A stretch of 30,127 bases of DNA from a virus: positions 1-30,127 of IMG/VR virus record IMGVR_UViG_3300003267_000536. One strand, written 5' to 3'. This document shows positions 1 through 6,360 of the stretch, one piece after another. The notes beneath the pieces are model-generated. The model was not told the DNA's origin and made no database searches. It saw only the letters and a list, made by a program, of their open reading frames with translations. Every line of letters starts with the position of its first letter. Within the stretch, counting starts at the first letter, position 1. A program made the position numbers and the translations under genes.

Positions 1-1380
1 ACCCCACCCGACCGGGTCGTAGTAGCACAGTAGCAGCGCGTCGCCGGAGTCCGGGCTACGTCCCAACCGCTGTTTGGTGTCCTCTTTCGGTTCGATCTTG
101 ATCCGACCTTTAGAGTCGAGGGTGAACCGGGGGGCGGTCAGGTCGGCCACGGTCTCGTCGTCGACCCGGCGCAGATCCCACAGCCGTTGCCGGGCGGACT
201 CCCGGCCTATCTCCCACCACAGTTCGGCGCGCAGATTGGCGTGTTTCTTCGGCAGGCTCGAGTTCTGCGCGACGTTCACCCGGACGATCTGGGCGTCGTG
301 TTCACCTTCCCGCCCGAGTTCCTCGAGCCGGCCTGCCACCCCCCACCCCCAACCGATCACGTCGATCTTCACCTTGACCGCACCAGTCTCTCGGATGGCG
401 ACCAACACCTCCCCGACGAGTTGCATCGGGTCGTCGTGTTTCGAGGTCCACTGCCGCCCCAACACTGGACCTTGTCGCTCCCAGATCACCGACCGGTCGC
501 CACCCGCGCCGACATCCACCCCGAGTTGGATCTCGCCCGGGCCGAGTTCGATCTCTCGGCATCGTTGTAACATCGACAGCGGGATCACCCCGTCGTCGGC
601 GTCGGTCGGGAACTCCCCCAGCACTTTCGAGACGTAGAGCGGGGAGTTTTCACCCCATTCGAGTTTTTTCGCCGCGGCCCAGCCAGGGTCGATCAGCGAC
701 AGTTGCAGCAGTTCGGGCACTTTCTCGCCGGTGAAGTTCGGCGTGTCGTAGGCGGATATTTTGATCGTATGCCAGCCCGATCCGGGGGCGCACACCCTCG
801 AGAACCGGCCGTGTGGGTCGTCCGGGTTGCCGATCGCCAGTTGCCGGCCGTACCGGTTCGAGGTCAACGTGGAGGCGGCTTCCCACAGTTCGTCGGGCAC
901 GCCGCACGATTCGTCCATCACCACCAGCACGTACAACGCGTGGATCCCTTGGAACGAGGTCGGGTCGTAATCTCTCGGTTTGCGTCCGATGGCGACCAGT
1001 TCGTTGCCGATGTACCATTCGGTGAGGTTGACCCGACCGGCGAGTTTGGCGCTGCGGTGCAGTTTGCCGATCTCGCGCCACAGGATGGCTTTCACCTGGT
1101 CGCCGGTGGGGGCGGTGGTTACGACGAACGCGGTGCCAGCGGGGTGGGCGTCGAGCCACCAGGCGGTGGCCAACGCGGCGCTGAAGCTTTTACCGGCCGA
1201 GTGGCAAGATTGGACGGCGGTCTGTCGGTTGTCGACCAGCGATTGCAACAGTTCGCGCTGTTTCGACCACAGGTGCACACCGACCCGTTCTTGTGCCCAC
1301 AGGGCGGGGTTGTCGGTGTACGGGTTGGGTGGGGGGCAGATGATGTCGGCCGCGGCGGCCCACGGGTTGGCGGCGCTCAT
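1..1380 (-). CDS. terL: Terminase large subunit (3' end cut by window edge)
   Basis: This is the DNA-packaging motor that pumps and cuts phage DNA at the portal. The frame is open from an ATG at 1380 to the left edge, giving 460 residues without a stop. The N-terminal ATPase domain has a Walker A motif SCHSAGKS at residues 58-65 and a Walker B LVVMDES with D156-E157. The nuclease domain starts around residue 285 (GVDVGAGGD) and has a late acidic motif DSGD at 444-447. These features fit the RNase H-like terminase nuclease fold. The ATG overlaps the stop of the upstream 45-residue gene (ATGA), and a probable small subunit lies one gene further upstream. Only the extreme C-terminus seems to be missing. 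Confidence 0.93.
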   Translation of the reverse strand, partial: MSAANPWAAAADIICPPPNPYTDNPALWAQERVGVHLWSKQRELLQSLVDNRQTAVQSCHSAGKSFSAALATAWWLDAHPAGTAFVVTTAPTGDQVKAILWREIGKLHRSAKLAGRVNLTEWYIGNELVAIGRKPRDYDPTSFQGIHALYVLVVMDESCGVPDELWEAASTLTSNRYGRQLAIGNPDDPHGRFSRVCAPGSGWHTIKISAYDTPNFTGEKVPELLQLSLIDPGWAAAKKLEWGENSPLYVSKVLGEFPTDADDGVIPLSMLQRCREIELGPGEIQLGVDVGAGGDRSVIWERQGPVLGRQWTSKHDDPMQLVGEVLVAIRETGAVKVKIDVIGWGWGVAGRLEELGREGEHDAQIVRVNVAQNSSLPKKHANLRAELWWEIGRESARQRLWDLRRVDDETVADLTAPRFTLDSKGRIKIEPKEDTKQRLGRSPDSGDALLLCYYDPVGWG

Positions 1381-1514
1381 TTAGGGAGTAGTGGGCATTT
1401 GACATGGTGGATCACGTCCACCCAGTGCCACCAGCCCATTAGAACGAGCAGCGCAATGAACGCTATCGTTCCAGCGTAGATCAGCGCGCGGTCGGTTTTC
1501 TCTAGATCGTCCAT
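1377..1514 (-). CDS. Small single-span membrane protein (45 aa)
   Basis: A 45-residue frame lies between the two terminase genes. It has an acidic/basic N-terminus (MDDLEKTDR), a hydrophobic stretch at about residues 11-33, and a short His/Lys-containing tail. Its ATG overlaps the stop of the upstream gene (TGATG) and its stop overlaps the terL start, which supports it as a translated gene. I do not recognise a family. A membrane peptide between terminase genes could be an unrelated cargo gene. Confidence 0.6.
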   Translation of the reverse strand: MDDLEKTDRALIYAGTIAFIALLVLMGWWHWVDVIHHVKCPLLPK

Positions 1515-2023
1515 CACGCAGGCAACGCCAACAGGTGGCGGCGCACGATCTGCGGCGCAACCGCCGCCTGCTCCGCGGTCAACTCGAGTTCACCCAACAC
1601 CGCTTGGATCACCTGGGCGATCATCTGCCCTTGCTGCTCCGCGAGGTGCACCATCCGCTCCGCTACGCCTGCGCCGATCGCGGTGGCGGCAGCTTTCACC
1701 AGCCGGTCGCGCTCTTCGCCGTACAGTTTCGCCCACATCGCCTGTTCGAGAGGGTCGCCGCCATCTGCGATCTGCTGGCGGCAGTATTCGACCGCGCCAG
1801 CGGTCTGGTGCACTACCGACAGGATCGCTTGGGCGGGGTCGACCTCGAGGGCGTCACCGAGCGAGCGGATCATCTCACGGTTCGCCGCGATCTGGTGGGC
1901 GGGTGTCCGCCCGTAATGCCACACACATTTTCCCCATCCGGGGTGGTCGGTGCGGTAGCCGGCGGGGTTGCGGCAGGTGGTGCCGTCTTGCCGTTCCGCA
2001 CCGCATAACCTCCCATCAGCCAC
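1514..2023 (-). CDS. Putative terminase small subunit
   Basis: The 169-residue product begins with a CCCH zinc-knuckle-like segment (C7, C17, C33, H36 in GWGKCVWHYG). The rest is helical and polar and resembles terminase small subunits and related DNA-binding proteins of actinophages, which recognise the packaging site. Its place just upstream of terL supports the role. I chose the GTG at 2023, preceded by GGGAG but at very short spacing, because the longer frame from an ATG at 2119 would overlap the 62-residue upstream gene by more than 80 bases. The start is uncertain. The function is inferred from position and the Cys/His motif, not from a diagnostic fold. Confidence 0.6.
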   Translation of the reverse strand: MADGRLCGAERQDGTTCRNPAGYRTDHPGWGKCVWHYGRTPAHQIAANREMIRSLGDALEVDPAQAILSVVHQTAGAVEYCRQQIADGGDPLEQAMWAKLYGEERDRLVKAAATAIGAGVAERMVHLAEQQGQMIAQVIQAVLGELELTAEQAAVAPQIVRRHLLALPA

Positions 2024-2036
2024 GCTCCCGATTGTA

Positions 2037-2225
2037 TCACCAGGCCCACCAGTGTTGACGATTGTGGGCGTCCAGTTGGCAACCGAAGTGCGGCCCACCG
2101 TGCCCGTAGCGGCGCACACAGGGCAGGCCAGGCGACCGTGGTTCCACTTTGATCTCGCCCCGGTTCAGGCAGCGGGGTCCCTCCTGGTCGGCGTCGGGTG
2201 GCCGTGTCACTCTCTTCACGGTCAC
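2037..2225 (-). CDS. Small Cys/His protein (62 aa), unknown
   Basis: The protein has two to three cysteines spaced with His and Gly (CLNRG, LPCVRRYGHGGPHFGC), which suggests a small metal-binding knuckle, and an aromatic end HWWAW. The GTG start at 2225 overlaps the previous stop (GTGA). I know no function. It belongs to the run of tiny genes upstream of the terminase genes. Confidence 0.6.
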   Translation of the reverse strand: MTVKRVTRPPDADQEGPRCLNRGEIKVEPRSPGLPCVRRYGHGGPHFGCQLDAHNRQHWWAW

Positions 2226-2419
2226 TGCATCCGCCCCACTTTACGAGCCAACCGTTGCGATGCCCGGTTTGGCGCAGCGACCACCGGGTCGCCCAGATCG
2301 GGGTCCAGTTTGCTGTTCGCTTCGGCAATCTCCGCCTCCGCTTGGGTGGCGAGCGCCTCGAGGATCCGCACCACCGGTTTTGCCAGGTTCTCGATCACCG
2401 CCACTATGCGGTCGTCCAC
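2222..2419 (-). CDS. Small helical protein (65 aa), unknown
   Basis: The product is charged and alanine-rich and probably almost wholly helical (AEAEIAEANSK). The GTG at 2419 shares its G with the TAG stop of the upstream 30-residue membrane peptide. A longer frame from 2458 would overlap that peptide, so the short start is preferred. No family is recognised. Confidence 0.55.
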   Translation of the reverse strand: MDDRIVAVIENLAKPVVRILEALATQAEAEIAEANSKLDPDLGDPVVAAPNRASQRLARKVGRMQ

Positions 2420-2511
2420 TATAGACCTCGGTTCCGTCGTTTCTCGTACACCCACCACACCGCTGCTGCGATCGCCACCAGCCAGCTGAGGATGACGATC
2501 GAGAGGGTCAC
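2419..2511 (-). CDS. Very small membrane peptide (30 aa)
   Basis: A 30-codon frame encodes a hydrophobic segment (residues 2-21, with WLVAIAAAVWW) followed by a basic tail (YEKRRNRGL), giving a single-span peptide with a cytoplasmic positive end. Its GTG overlaps the upstream TGA and its TAG overlaps the next GTG. It is too short for default gene calling but fits the local overlap pattern. Confidence 0.5.
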   Translation of the reverse strand: MTLSIVILSWLVAIAAAVWWVYEKRRNRGL

Positions 2512-2699
2512 GGCCCGCCGACCGGTTGGTTCAACAGCCGTTCCAGTTCGACCGTCTTCTGGTAATCGGCCACCAGCGCCTGGCAGTCCCGGATGTACTG
2601 GGTCGGGTTAAAAGCGTAAGCAGGCGGGCGGGCTACGGTGGGGTTGTCGTGGGGGAGGTGCAGCCCGGTGGCGACCACCGCCAGCAGTAACAGTTTCAC
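2508..2699 (-). CDS. Small exported or membrane-anchored protein (63 aa)
   Basis: The N-terminus (MKLLLLAVVATGL) is a short basic-hydrophobic segment like a signal peptide. The remainder is polar, with one Cys (RDCQALVADY) and a helical end. The GTG start at 2699 overlaps the stop of the methyltransferase gene. Function is unknown. It could be secreted or a small lysis accessory, but nothing in the sequence decides this. Confidence 0.55.
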   Translation of the reverse strand: MKLLLLAVVATGLHLPHDNPTVARPPAYAFNPTQYIRDCQALVADYQKTVELERLLNQPVGGP

Positions 2700-3409
2700 C
2701 CGGCTAGTTTACAAGCTAGGCAGGTGCGGTGCCACATCTGCTCCATCCGGGTTGCGCCGGTTCCCGCCCCGACCCCGTTTCGTTGCCGGCGGAACGGTTG
2801 GAACGGTAGCCACGCGGCTGGTTCCTGTTCACAGACGATCACCTGGCCGCGCCGTGATCGTGCCCACCGGGCGAGTTCGCTGTAGTCAGCGATTTGTAAA
2901 TCCCGGCCGTACCGTTTCCCGCCGGTCTCCCACCCGGGCAGCAGGTCGGGTTGGTAGGGCGGGTCGATAAACCAGGTGGCGTGGATGTCCGGTGCGGTTT
3001 GGGCGTCGGCACATCTGATGTCCCACCGGCGGATGTGCGGGAGCAGCTGTTCGGTCCGTTTCCGCTGGCGGGGCCAGGCAGCGACCATCCGGTCGGTAAC
3101 CTGGCGGCTTTTGCCGCGCAACACCGCTATTCCCTGTTCGGCGCTGCAGGCGGCGATCAACGGTTCGACTGTACGCTCGCCTTTCACCGGGTCAGGGATC
3201 GCCCACAGTTCGTCGACGGTCATTCGCTGCAGCCGATGCCAGAGTGCAACCAGTTCGGGGAACGTGTCGAGCAGGATCACCTGTTCGACCTGGTCGGCCC
3301 AGTAACATGAGTATCCGGCTGCGCCTGCGTATGGTTCAACGATGGTTTGGTGTTCGGGTGGCGGGTAGTACCGGGCGAGCGCGTGTTTCGCCCCGAAATA
3401 ACCGAACAT
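2696..3409 (-). CDS. D12-class N6-adenine DNA methyltransferase
   Basis: The 237-residue protein has the hallmarks of Dam-like (D12 class) methyltransferases. There is an N-terminal FGYFGAK segment, an S-adenosylmethionine-binding motif EPYAGAAG at about residues 25-32, and the catalytic DPPY at residues 149-152 (WFIDPPYQ). It would transfer a methyl group to the exocyclic N6 amino group of adenine in a short DNA site. The length is slightly under the usual 260-280, with a Cys-rich end (MWHRTCLACKLAG). The ATG at 3409 directly follows the TAG of the dUTPase fusion. No cognate restriction enzyme is next to it, so it is more likely protective or regulatory. Its presence near a PurZ-like gene is unusual, because the substrate base may be 2-aminoadenine. 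Confidence 0.88.
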   Translation of the reverse strand: MFGYFGAKHALARYYPPPEHQTIVEPYAGAAGYSCYWADQVEQVILLDTFPELVALWHRLQRMTVDELWAIPDPVKGERTVEPLIAACSAEQGIAVLRGKSRQVTDRMVAAWPRQRKRTEQLLPHIRRWDIRCADAQTAPDIHATWFIDPPYQPDLLPGWETGGKRYGRDLQIADYSELARWARSRRGQVIVCEQEPAAWLPFQPFRRQRNGVGAGTGATRMEQMWHRTCLACKLAG

Positions 3410-4213
3410 CTATAGTCCGCTCGAGCCGAACCCGCGGACACCCCGCTCCGACCCGCCCAGTTCCGCCACCTGCACAGTGGCCAAATCGGCCAGCCGGATC
3501 GGAATCAACTGGGCCAAACGGTCGCCCTCGCGCACAACCGCCGGGTCATCAGCCAAATTCCACGCGCCAGCGAACAGCGGACCTCGATACCCGTTGTCGA
3601 TCACAGCGGCGTTCACCAGCAGTTTGCGGGTGCGCAGGGTCGAGGACCGGCCGATCAGATACCCCCAATAGCCGTGCGGCAGTTCGACCGAAATACCACA
3701 CGGGATGTCGGCGTACGACCGGCCGGGGATGGTGGTGGTTTCGGACACGGTGAGGTCGTAGCCGGCGTCACCCGGATAGGCCCGGTAGGGTGCTTTCCCG
3801 CCCCCGGTCCAGCGCAGTTCGCCCGGCGCGGTGCGTGCCGGCTGTTCGTCCCATTGTTGCCGCAGTGATTTCACCGCCAACTCCGGGTCGTCAAACTGCG
3901 CCACCCGTTCGCGCAACGCCCACGACCCCGCGCCGCCCCACACCACACACGGTTTGCCTTGTCCGAGTGCCCGTTCCAGTTCCATGCCGACGCCGATGGT
4001 GCGGATCGACACTGGCAGCCAGGCGTACAGGGTGTCGCATTGGTCGAGCACGTGGTTATTCGCCACCTGGTCACACCCGCCGTACCACGCTTCAGCCGGA
4101 TCGTACACTACGAACCCGGCCGCGGTGAGCAGGTCGATCGCTTGTTGCCTGCCTACGGCGAGGTCGGCGTCGGCGGCGAAATCGACAGGGTGGGCGAAAT
4201 AGCAGCTAGGCAT
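3410..4213 (-). CDS. Nucleoside 2-deoxyribosyltransferase-like / dUTPase fusion
   Basis: Two enzyme domains are fused in 267 residues. Residues 1 to about 95 resemble the nucleoside 2-deoxyribosyltransferase / DNPH1 family: a start CYFAHPVDF, an NxxxLDQCD segment, and GVGMELERALGQGKP, in which E78 would be the nucleophile that cleaves the N-glycosidic bond. Residues from about 130 on form a complete trimeric dUTPase with all five motifs: DAGYDL (149-154), GRSS (188-191), AVIDNGYRG with catalytic D206, RLAQLIP (232-238), and the Gly-rich tail RGVRGFGSSG. It would convert dUTP to dUMP and may hydrolyse or exchange the base of a deoxynucleotide. The ATG at 4213 overlaps the preceding TGA. An in-frame upstream start is possible but would overlap that gene. 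Confidence 0.85.
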   Translation of the reverse strand: MPSCYFAHPVDFAADADLAVGRQQAIDLLTAAGFVVYDPAEAWYGGCDQVANNHVLDQCDTLYAWLPVSIRTIGVGMELERALGQGKPCVVWGGAGSWALRERVAQFDDPELAVKSLRQQWDEQPARTAPGELRWTGGGKAPYRAYPGDAGYDLTVSETTTIPGRSYADIPCGISVELPHGYWGYLIGRSSTLRTRKLLVNAAVIDNGYRGPLFAGAWNLADDPAVVREGDRLAQLIPIRLADLATVQVAELGGSERGVRGFGSSGL

Positions 4214-4404
4214 CAGATGGTCTCGATGTACGGTTTGGGTTCGGGGATGGTGTAGCACCGTTCGTTGCACGGCTCGAGGTGGGCGTGCGCGTGGATAGTC
4301 TGAATCAGCGGTTTACCGTCCCGGCCAGTCACGCTCGCCGCCAACCGGGCGCTCCGTTCCACGTCACGCCTCGCACCTTCCCACGATATGTAACTGTCAG
4401 CCAT
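4213..4404 (-). CDS. Hypothetical protein (63 aa)
   Basis: A small soluble protein with an acidic N-terminal half and a His-rich middle (IHAHAHLEPCNERC). The two cysteines and several histidines could bind a metal. ATG at 4404 directly follows the stop of the upstream gene, and the TGA overlaps the start of the dUTPase fusion. No family is recognised. Confidence 0.6.
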   Translation of the reverse strand: MADSYISWEGARRDVERSARLAASVTGRDGKPLIQTIHAHAHLEPCNERCYTIPEPKPYIETI

Positions 4405-4818
4405 CTAGGTCCACCGTCCGGTCTCTCGCACTTTCAATGCCATCGACGCATAGATCCGCAGGTCGTAGATCGTGTCCACGTCGGGCATGCGGTGTTCGGT
4501 ATACGCGCCCATCATACGGGCCAACTTCCCGAGTGCGTAGAACCAACAGGCGATCTCCACGCCGACACCGTTCGGCTGGTCGCGCCAACCGAGAAGTTCG
4601 AGCATCGCTTCGCCCATCAACTCGAGGTCGGCCCCGCCGTAGTTCTCCGCTTTGGCGATCACCCCCGCCAGTTCGCTGCGTGCCTGGCCGATCCACCACC
4701 GTCCCAGTTCGCTGGTCGGTTCGTCGTTGTCGCTGACCGCTTCCAACTGGGCCATCGCCTGTTTCGCCTCCGCCAACCCGGGTAGTTCCTGATCTACATA
4801 GTCGTCGTGGACCGGCAT
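4405..4818 (-). CDS. Small all-helical phage protein, candidate nucleotide-pool enzyme (137 aa)
   Basis: This 137-residue helical protein contains AKAENYGGADLELMG and a later EIACWFYALGKLARM followed by a polar helix (VDTIYDLRIYASMALKVR). The pattern recalls a family widespread in actinophages, loosely like MazG or Nmad1 (DUF1599) helical bundles. I do not see a convincing MazG ExxE...ExxD metal site. It lies six bases downstream of the PurZ-like gene, so a role in dNTP metabolism (for example the MazZ step that makes dGMP) is conceivable but unproven. The ATG at 4818 is the obvious start. Confidence 0.65.
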   Translation of the reverse strand: MPVHDDYVDQELPGLAEAKQAMAQLEAVSDNDEPTSELGRWWIGQARSELAGVIAKAENYGGADLELMGEAMLELLGWRDQPNGVGVEIACWFYALGKLARMMGAYTEHRMPDVDTIYDLRIYASMALKVRETGRWT

Positions 4819-4824
4819 CGCTAC

Positions 4825-5832
4825 CTACCGGTCTCGCAGGTCGACCAGCGACCCGGGTCCGGTGCCGACCAGCACGATCGGCGCGCCGATCTCCCGGTCC
4901 AGCTGCCGCAGCACATCCCAATGTTCGATCTTGAGCTTCTCCGGTTGGGTTTCGCCGGCCAACTCGGGATACCAATAGTCGAACTGCATCAACGCCACCC
5001 GACAGGCCCGGCCGCCGTTCGCCCGGATCGCCTCCGCCGCGAGTTGGGGGTCCCACTGGCCGACCCGGCGCATCTTCTGGGTGACCGTGGTGTACTCGGG
5101 TTCTAACCCGAGCGCGTCCCACGTCGTCTCGTCCCGTAGCGGGCCTGAGTTGCCGGCGACCCGGATCGGGTAGGTGCGCAGCACCACCCACGGGGTCACC
5201 CGGTGTTGCCAGGGGGCGATCCCGGCCATGGCGCAGAAGTCGACCGCCCGGCAGTCGCTCGAGGTCACTTGCGGGTAGTAGCGGGTGTGCAGCCCGAGTC
5301 CGTAACCTTGGGTGCCTTCGATCACCACCTGTCCGTCTTCGGCCAACCAGTCGTTCAACAGGTCGGTGGTGTCCACTCCGCCGTTGCCGTAGGTGGGTGC
5401 GGTGCGCATGATTCGGGCGGCACGGGCTGCTCCTACACCTTTGCCGGTCGATCCGATCCGGTCGCGCAGCCCGACATCCGCTTCGTGTTGCCGGTCGGCG
5501 GCGATGATCACGGTTGCGCTGCGGTCGATGAACAGCCGGTTGCGGATCGAATAGCCGGAATATTCTAGCGTCAGGATCTCCTGGTCGAGCACGTCGAGGT
5601 CGATCTCCGACCCTTGGGCGATCACCAGTTGGGCGCGGGGGTTGGTCACCGCGGCGACGGGGATCTGCCGTAGCGCCCATTTCCGACCGTCGGGCGCGAC
5701 CACCGAGTGTCCTGCGTTCGGCCCGGCGACGCGTACGGCCATTACGTTGCGGCCTACTGCTAGGTAACCGGCAACATGGCCTTTAGCTTCCGATCCGTAC
5801 TGGCCGCCACACACTATGTCGATCTGTCCCAT
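4825..5832 (-). CDS. purZ: PurZ-like adenylosuccinate synthetase homologue (2-aminoadenine pathway)
   Basis: The 335-residue protein is clearly of the adenylosuccinate synthetase family but has the short, archaeal-like length of phage PurZ rather than the roughly 430 of bacterial PurA. Seen are the first loop GGQYGSEAKGH (residues 9-19), PNAGH with H42, STGKGVG, IEGTQGYGLG, YPQVTSSD, TVTQKMRRVG and GTGPGS near the end. In cellular PurA the first loop reads WGDEGKGK with a catalytic Asp; here that position is Ser (S14). This change is known for PurZ enzymes, which join aspartate to dGMP on the way to 2-aminoadenine deoxynucleotides. A PurA scavenging role is the alternative. The gene has an SD-like AGGA, and a promoter whose -10 ends six bases before the ATG. 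Confidence 0.85.
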   Translation of the reverse strand: MGQIDIVCGGQYGSEAKGHVAGYLAVGRNVMAVRVAGPNAGHSVVAPDGRKWALRQIPVAAVTNPRAQLVIAQGSEIDLDVLDQEILTLEYSGYSIRNRLFIDRSATVIIAADRQHEADVGLRDRIGSTGKGVGAARAARIMRTAPTYGNGGVDTTDLLNDWLAEDGQVVIEGTQGYGLGLHTRYYPQVTSSDCRAVDFCAMAGIAPWQHRVTPWVVLRTYPIRVAGNSGPLRDETTWDALGLEPEYTTVTQKMRRVGQWDPQLAAEAIRANGGRACRVALMQFDYWYPELAGETQPEKLKIEHWDVLRQLDREIGAPIVLVGTGPGSLVDLRDR

Positions 5833-5838
5833 CAGCGC

Positions 5839-5868
5839 ATCCTACCCTGCAGTTTGCTCTTGTCGCAA
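5839..5868 (-). promoter_or_regulatory. Promoter of the purZ-like gene, probable leaderless mRNA
   Basis: -35 TTGCGA (5863-5868), 18-base spacer, -10 TAGGAT (5839-5844). The -10 ends six bases before the ATG at 5832, so the transcript would begin at or next to the start codon. It lies inside the end of the RuvC-like gene. The -10 matches those before the polymerase, primase, Sak4-like and Cas4-like genes. Confidence 0.5.
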
Positions 5869-6249
5869 GTACCAATGGGCGAGGTGTAGCCGGGCGGACC
5901 AGGCGTGCGGTCCGCACCCTTTCGGTTTGGTCACCCCCCGGGCTTTGAGGATCGCCCGGGTGGGTCCTTGGATCGACGCCGGTTGCAGTTCACAGGGGAT
6001 CTCGGCTTTGCGACAGAGGTATTCGATCACGCCGATCAGTTTGACGGTCTCGAGCCGACTGTAGCCCTGGGCGCGCACTTTGTCGGCGTAAAGCCGGAAA
6101 TCTTCACAGACCACTTGGGTGTAGCGGGGCAGGTGTTGTTCGAGCCACCGGATCGCCCCGTCGGGGTCGGTTTCCCAACTGTGGGTGGTGTCGCCCCCCT
6201 CGGCCATTCCGACGTGAGCCGCGCCAGGGTCGATCGCAAGCACCCTCAC
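5842..6249 (-). CDS. RuvC-like Holliday-junction resolvase or nuclease
   Basis: The 135-residue protein begins with a RuvC-type RNase H strand, LAIDPGAAHVGMA, with D7. It has a second acidic position in VVCEDF (E49) and the conserved helix ETVKLIGVIEYL. Such enzymes resolve branched DNA made during phage replication and recombination. The C-terminal motif usually carries one or two Asp (as in HxxDA). Here it reads GPHAWSARLHLAHW, so the expected acidic residues are missing or displaced. The protein may therefore be a weak or altered nuclease. The GTG at 6249 overlaps the stop of a 33-residue gene. A second in-frame GTG at 6243 is possible. Confidence 0.75.
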   Translation of the reverse strand: MRVLAIDPGAAHVGMAEGGDTTHSWETDPDGAIRWLEQHLPRYTQVVCEDFRLYADKVRAQGYSRLETVKLIGVIEYLCRKAEIPCELQPASIQGPTRAILKARGVTKPKGCGPHAWSARLHLAHWYLRQEQTAG

Positions 6250-6347
6250 GGAATTAACACCGTAAGCGATGACGCCTTCCGTGGCCTTCCTTTGACCAGA
6301 CCCCTATCGACCCCCGTCGCGACCCGCCCGTCAAACCTCCGGGCCAC
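6246..6347 (-). CDS. Small basic protein (33 aa), tentative
   Basis: A short frame between the polymerase and the RuvC-like gene encodes a very basic peptide (GRPRKASS is AT-hook-like). Its TGA overlaps the GTG of the RuvC-like gene in the GTGA arrangement common in this genome. That overlap is the main support. An alternative GTG at 6368 would overlap the polymerase stop. Without the gene this 110-base stretch would be an unexplained gap. Confidence 0.4.
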   Translation of the reverse strand: MARRFDGRVATGVDRGLVKGRPRKASSLTVLIP

Positions 6348-6360
6348 CGGGACGCCACCG

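Noticed and set aside
2024-2119. Longer N-terminus for the terminase small subunit
   Set aside because: It would overlap the 62-residue upstream gene, whose own start overlaps the previous stop, and adds residues before the Cys motif with no clear similarity.
4397-5680. Minus-strand frame of 427 codons overlapping the PurZ-like gene
   Set aside because: Same strand but another frame; translation is Arg/Pro/Gly-rich without motifs, while the PurZ-like frame has all family motifs.
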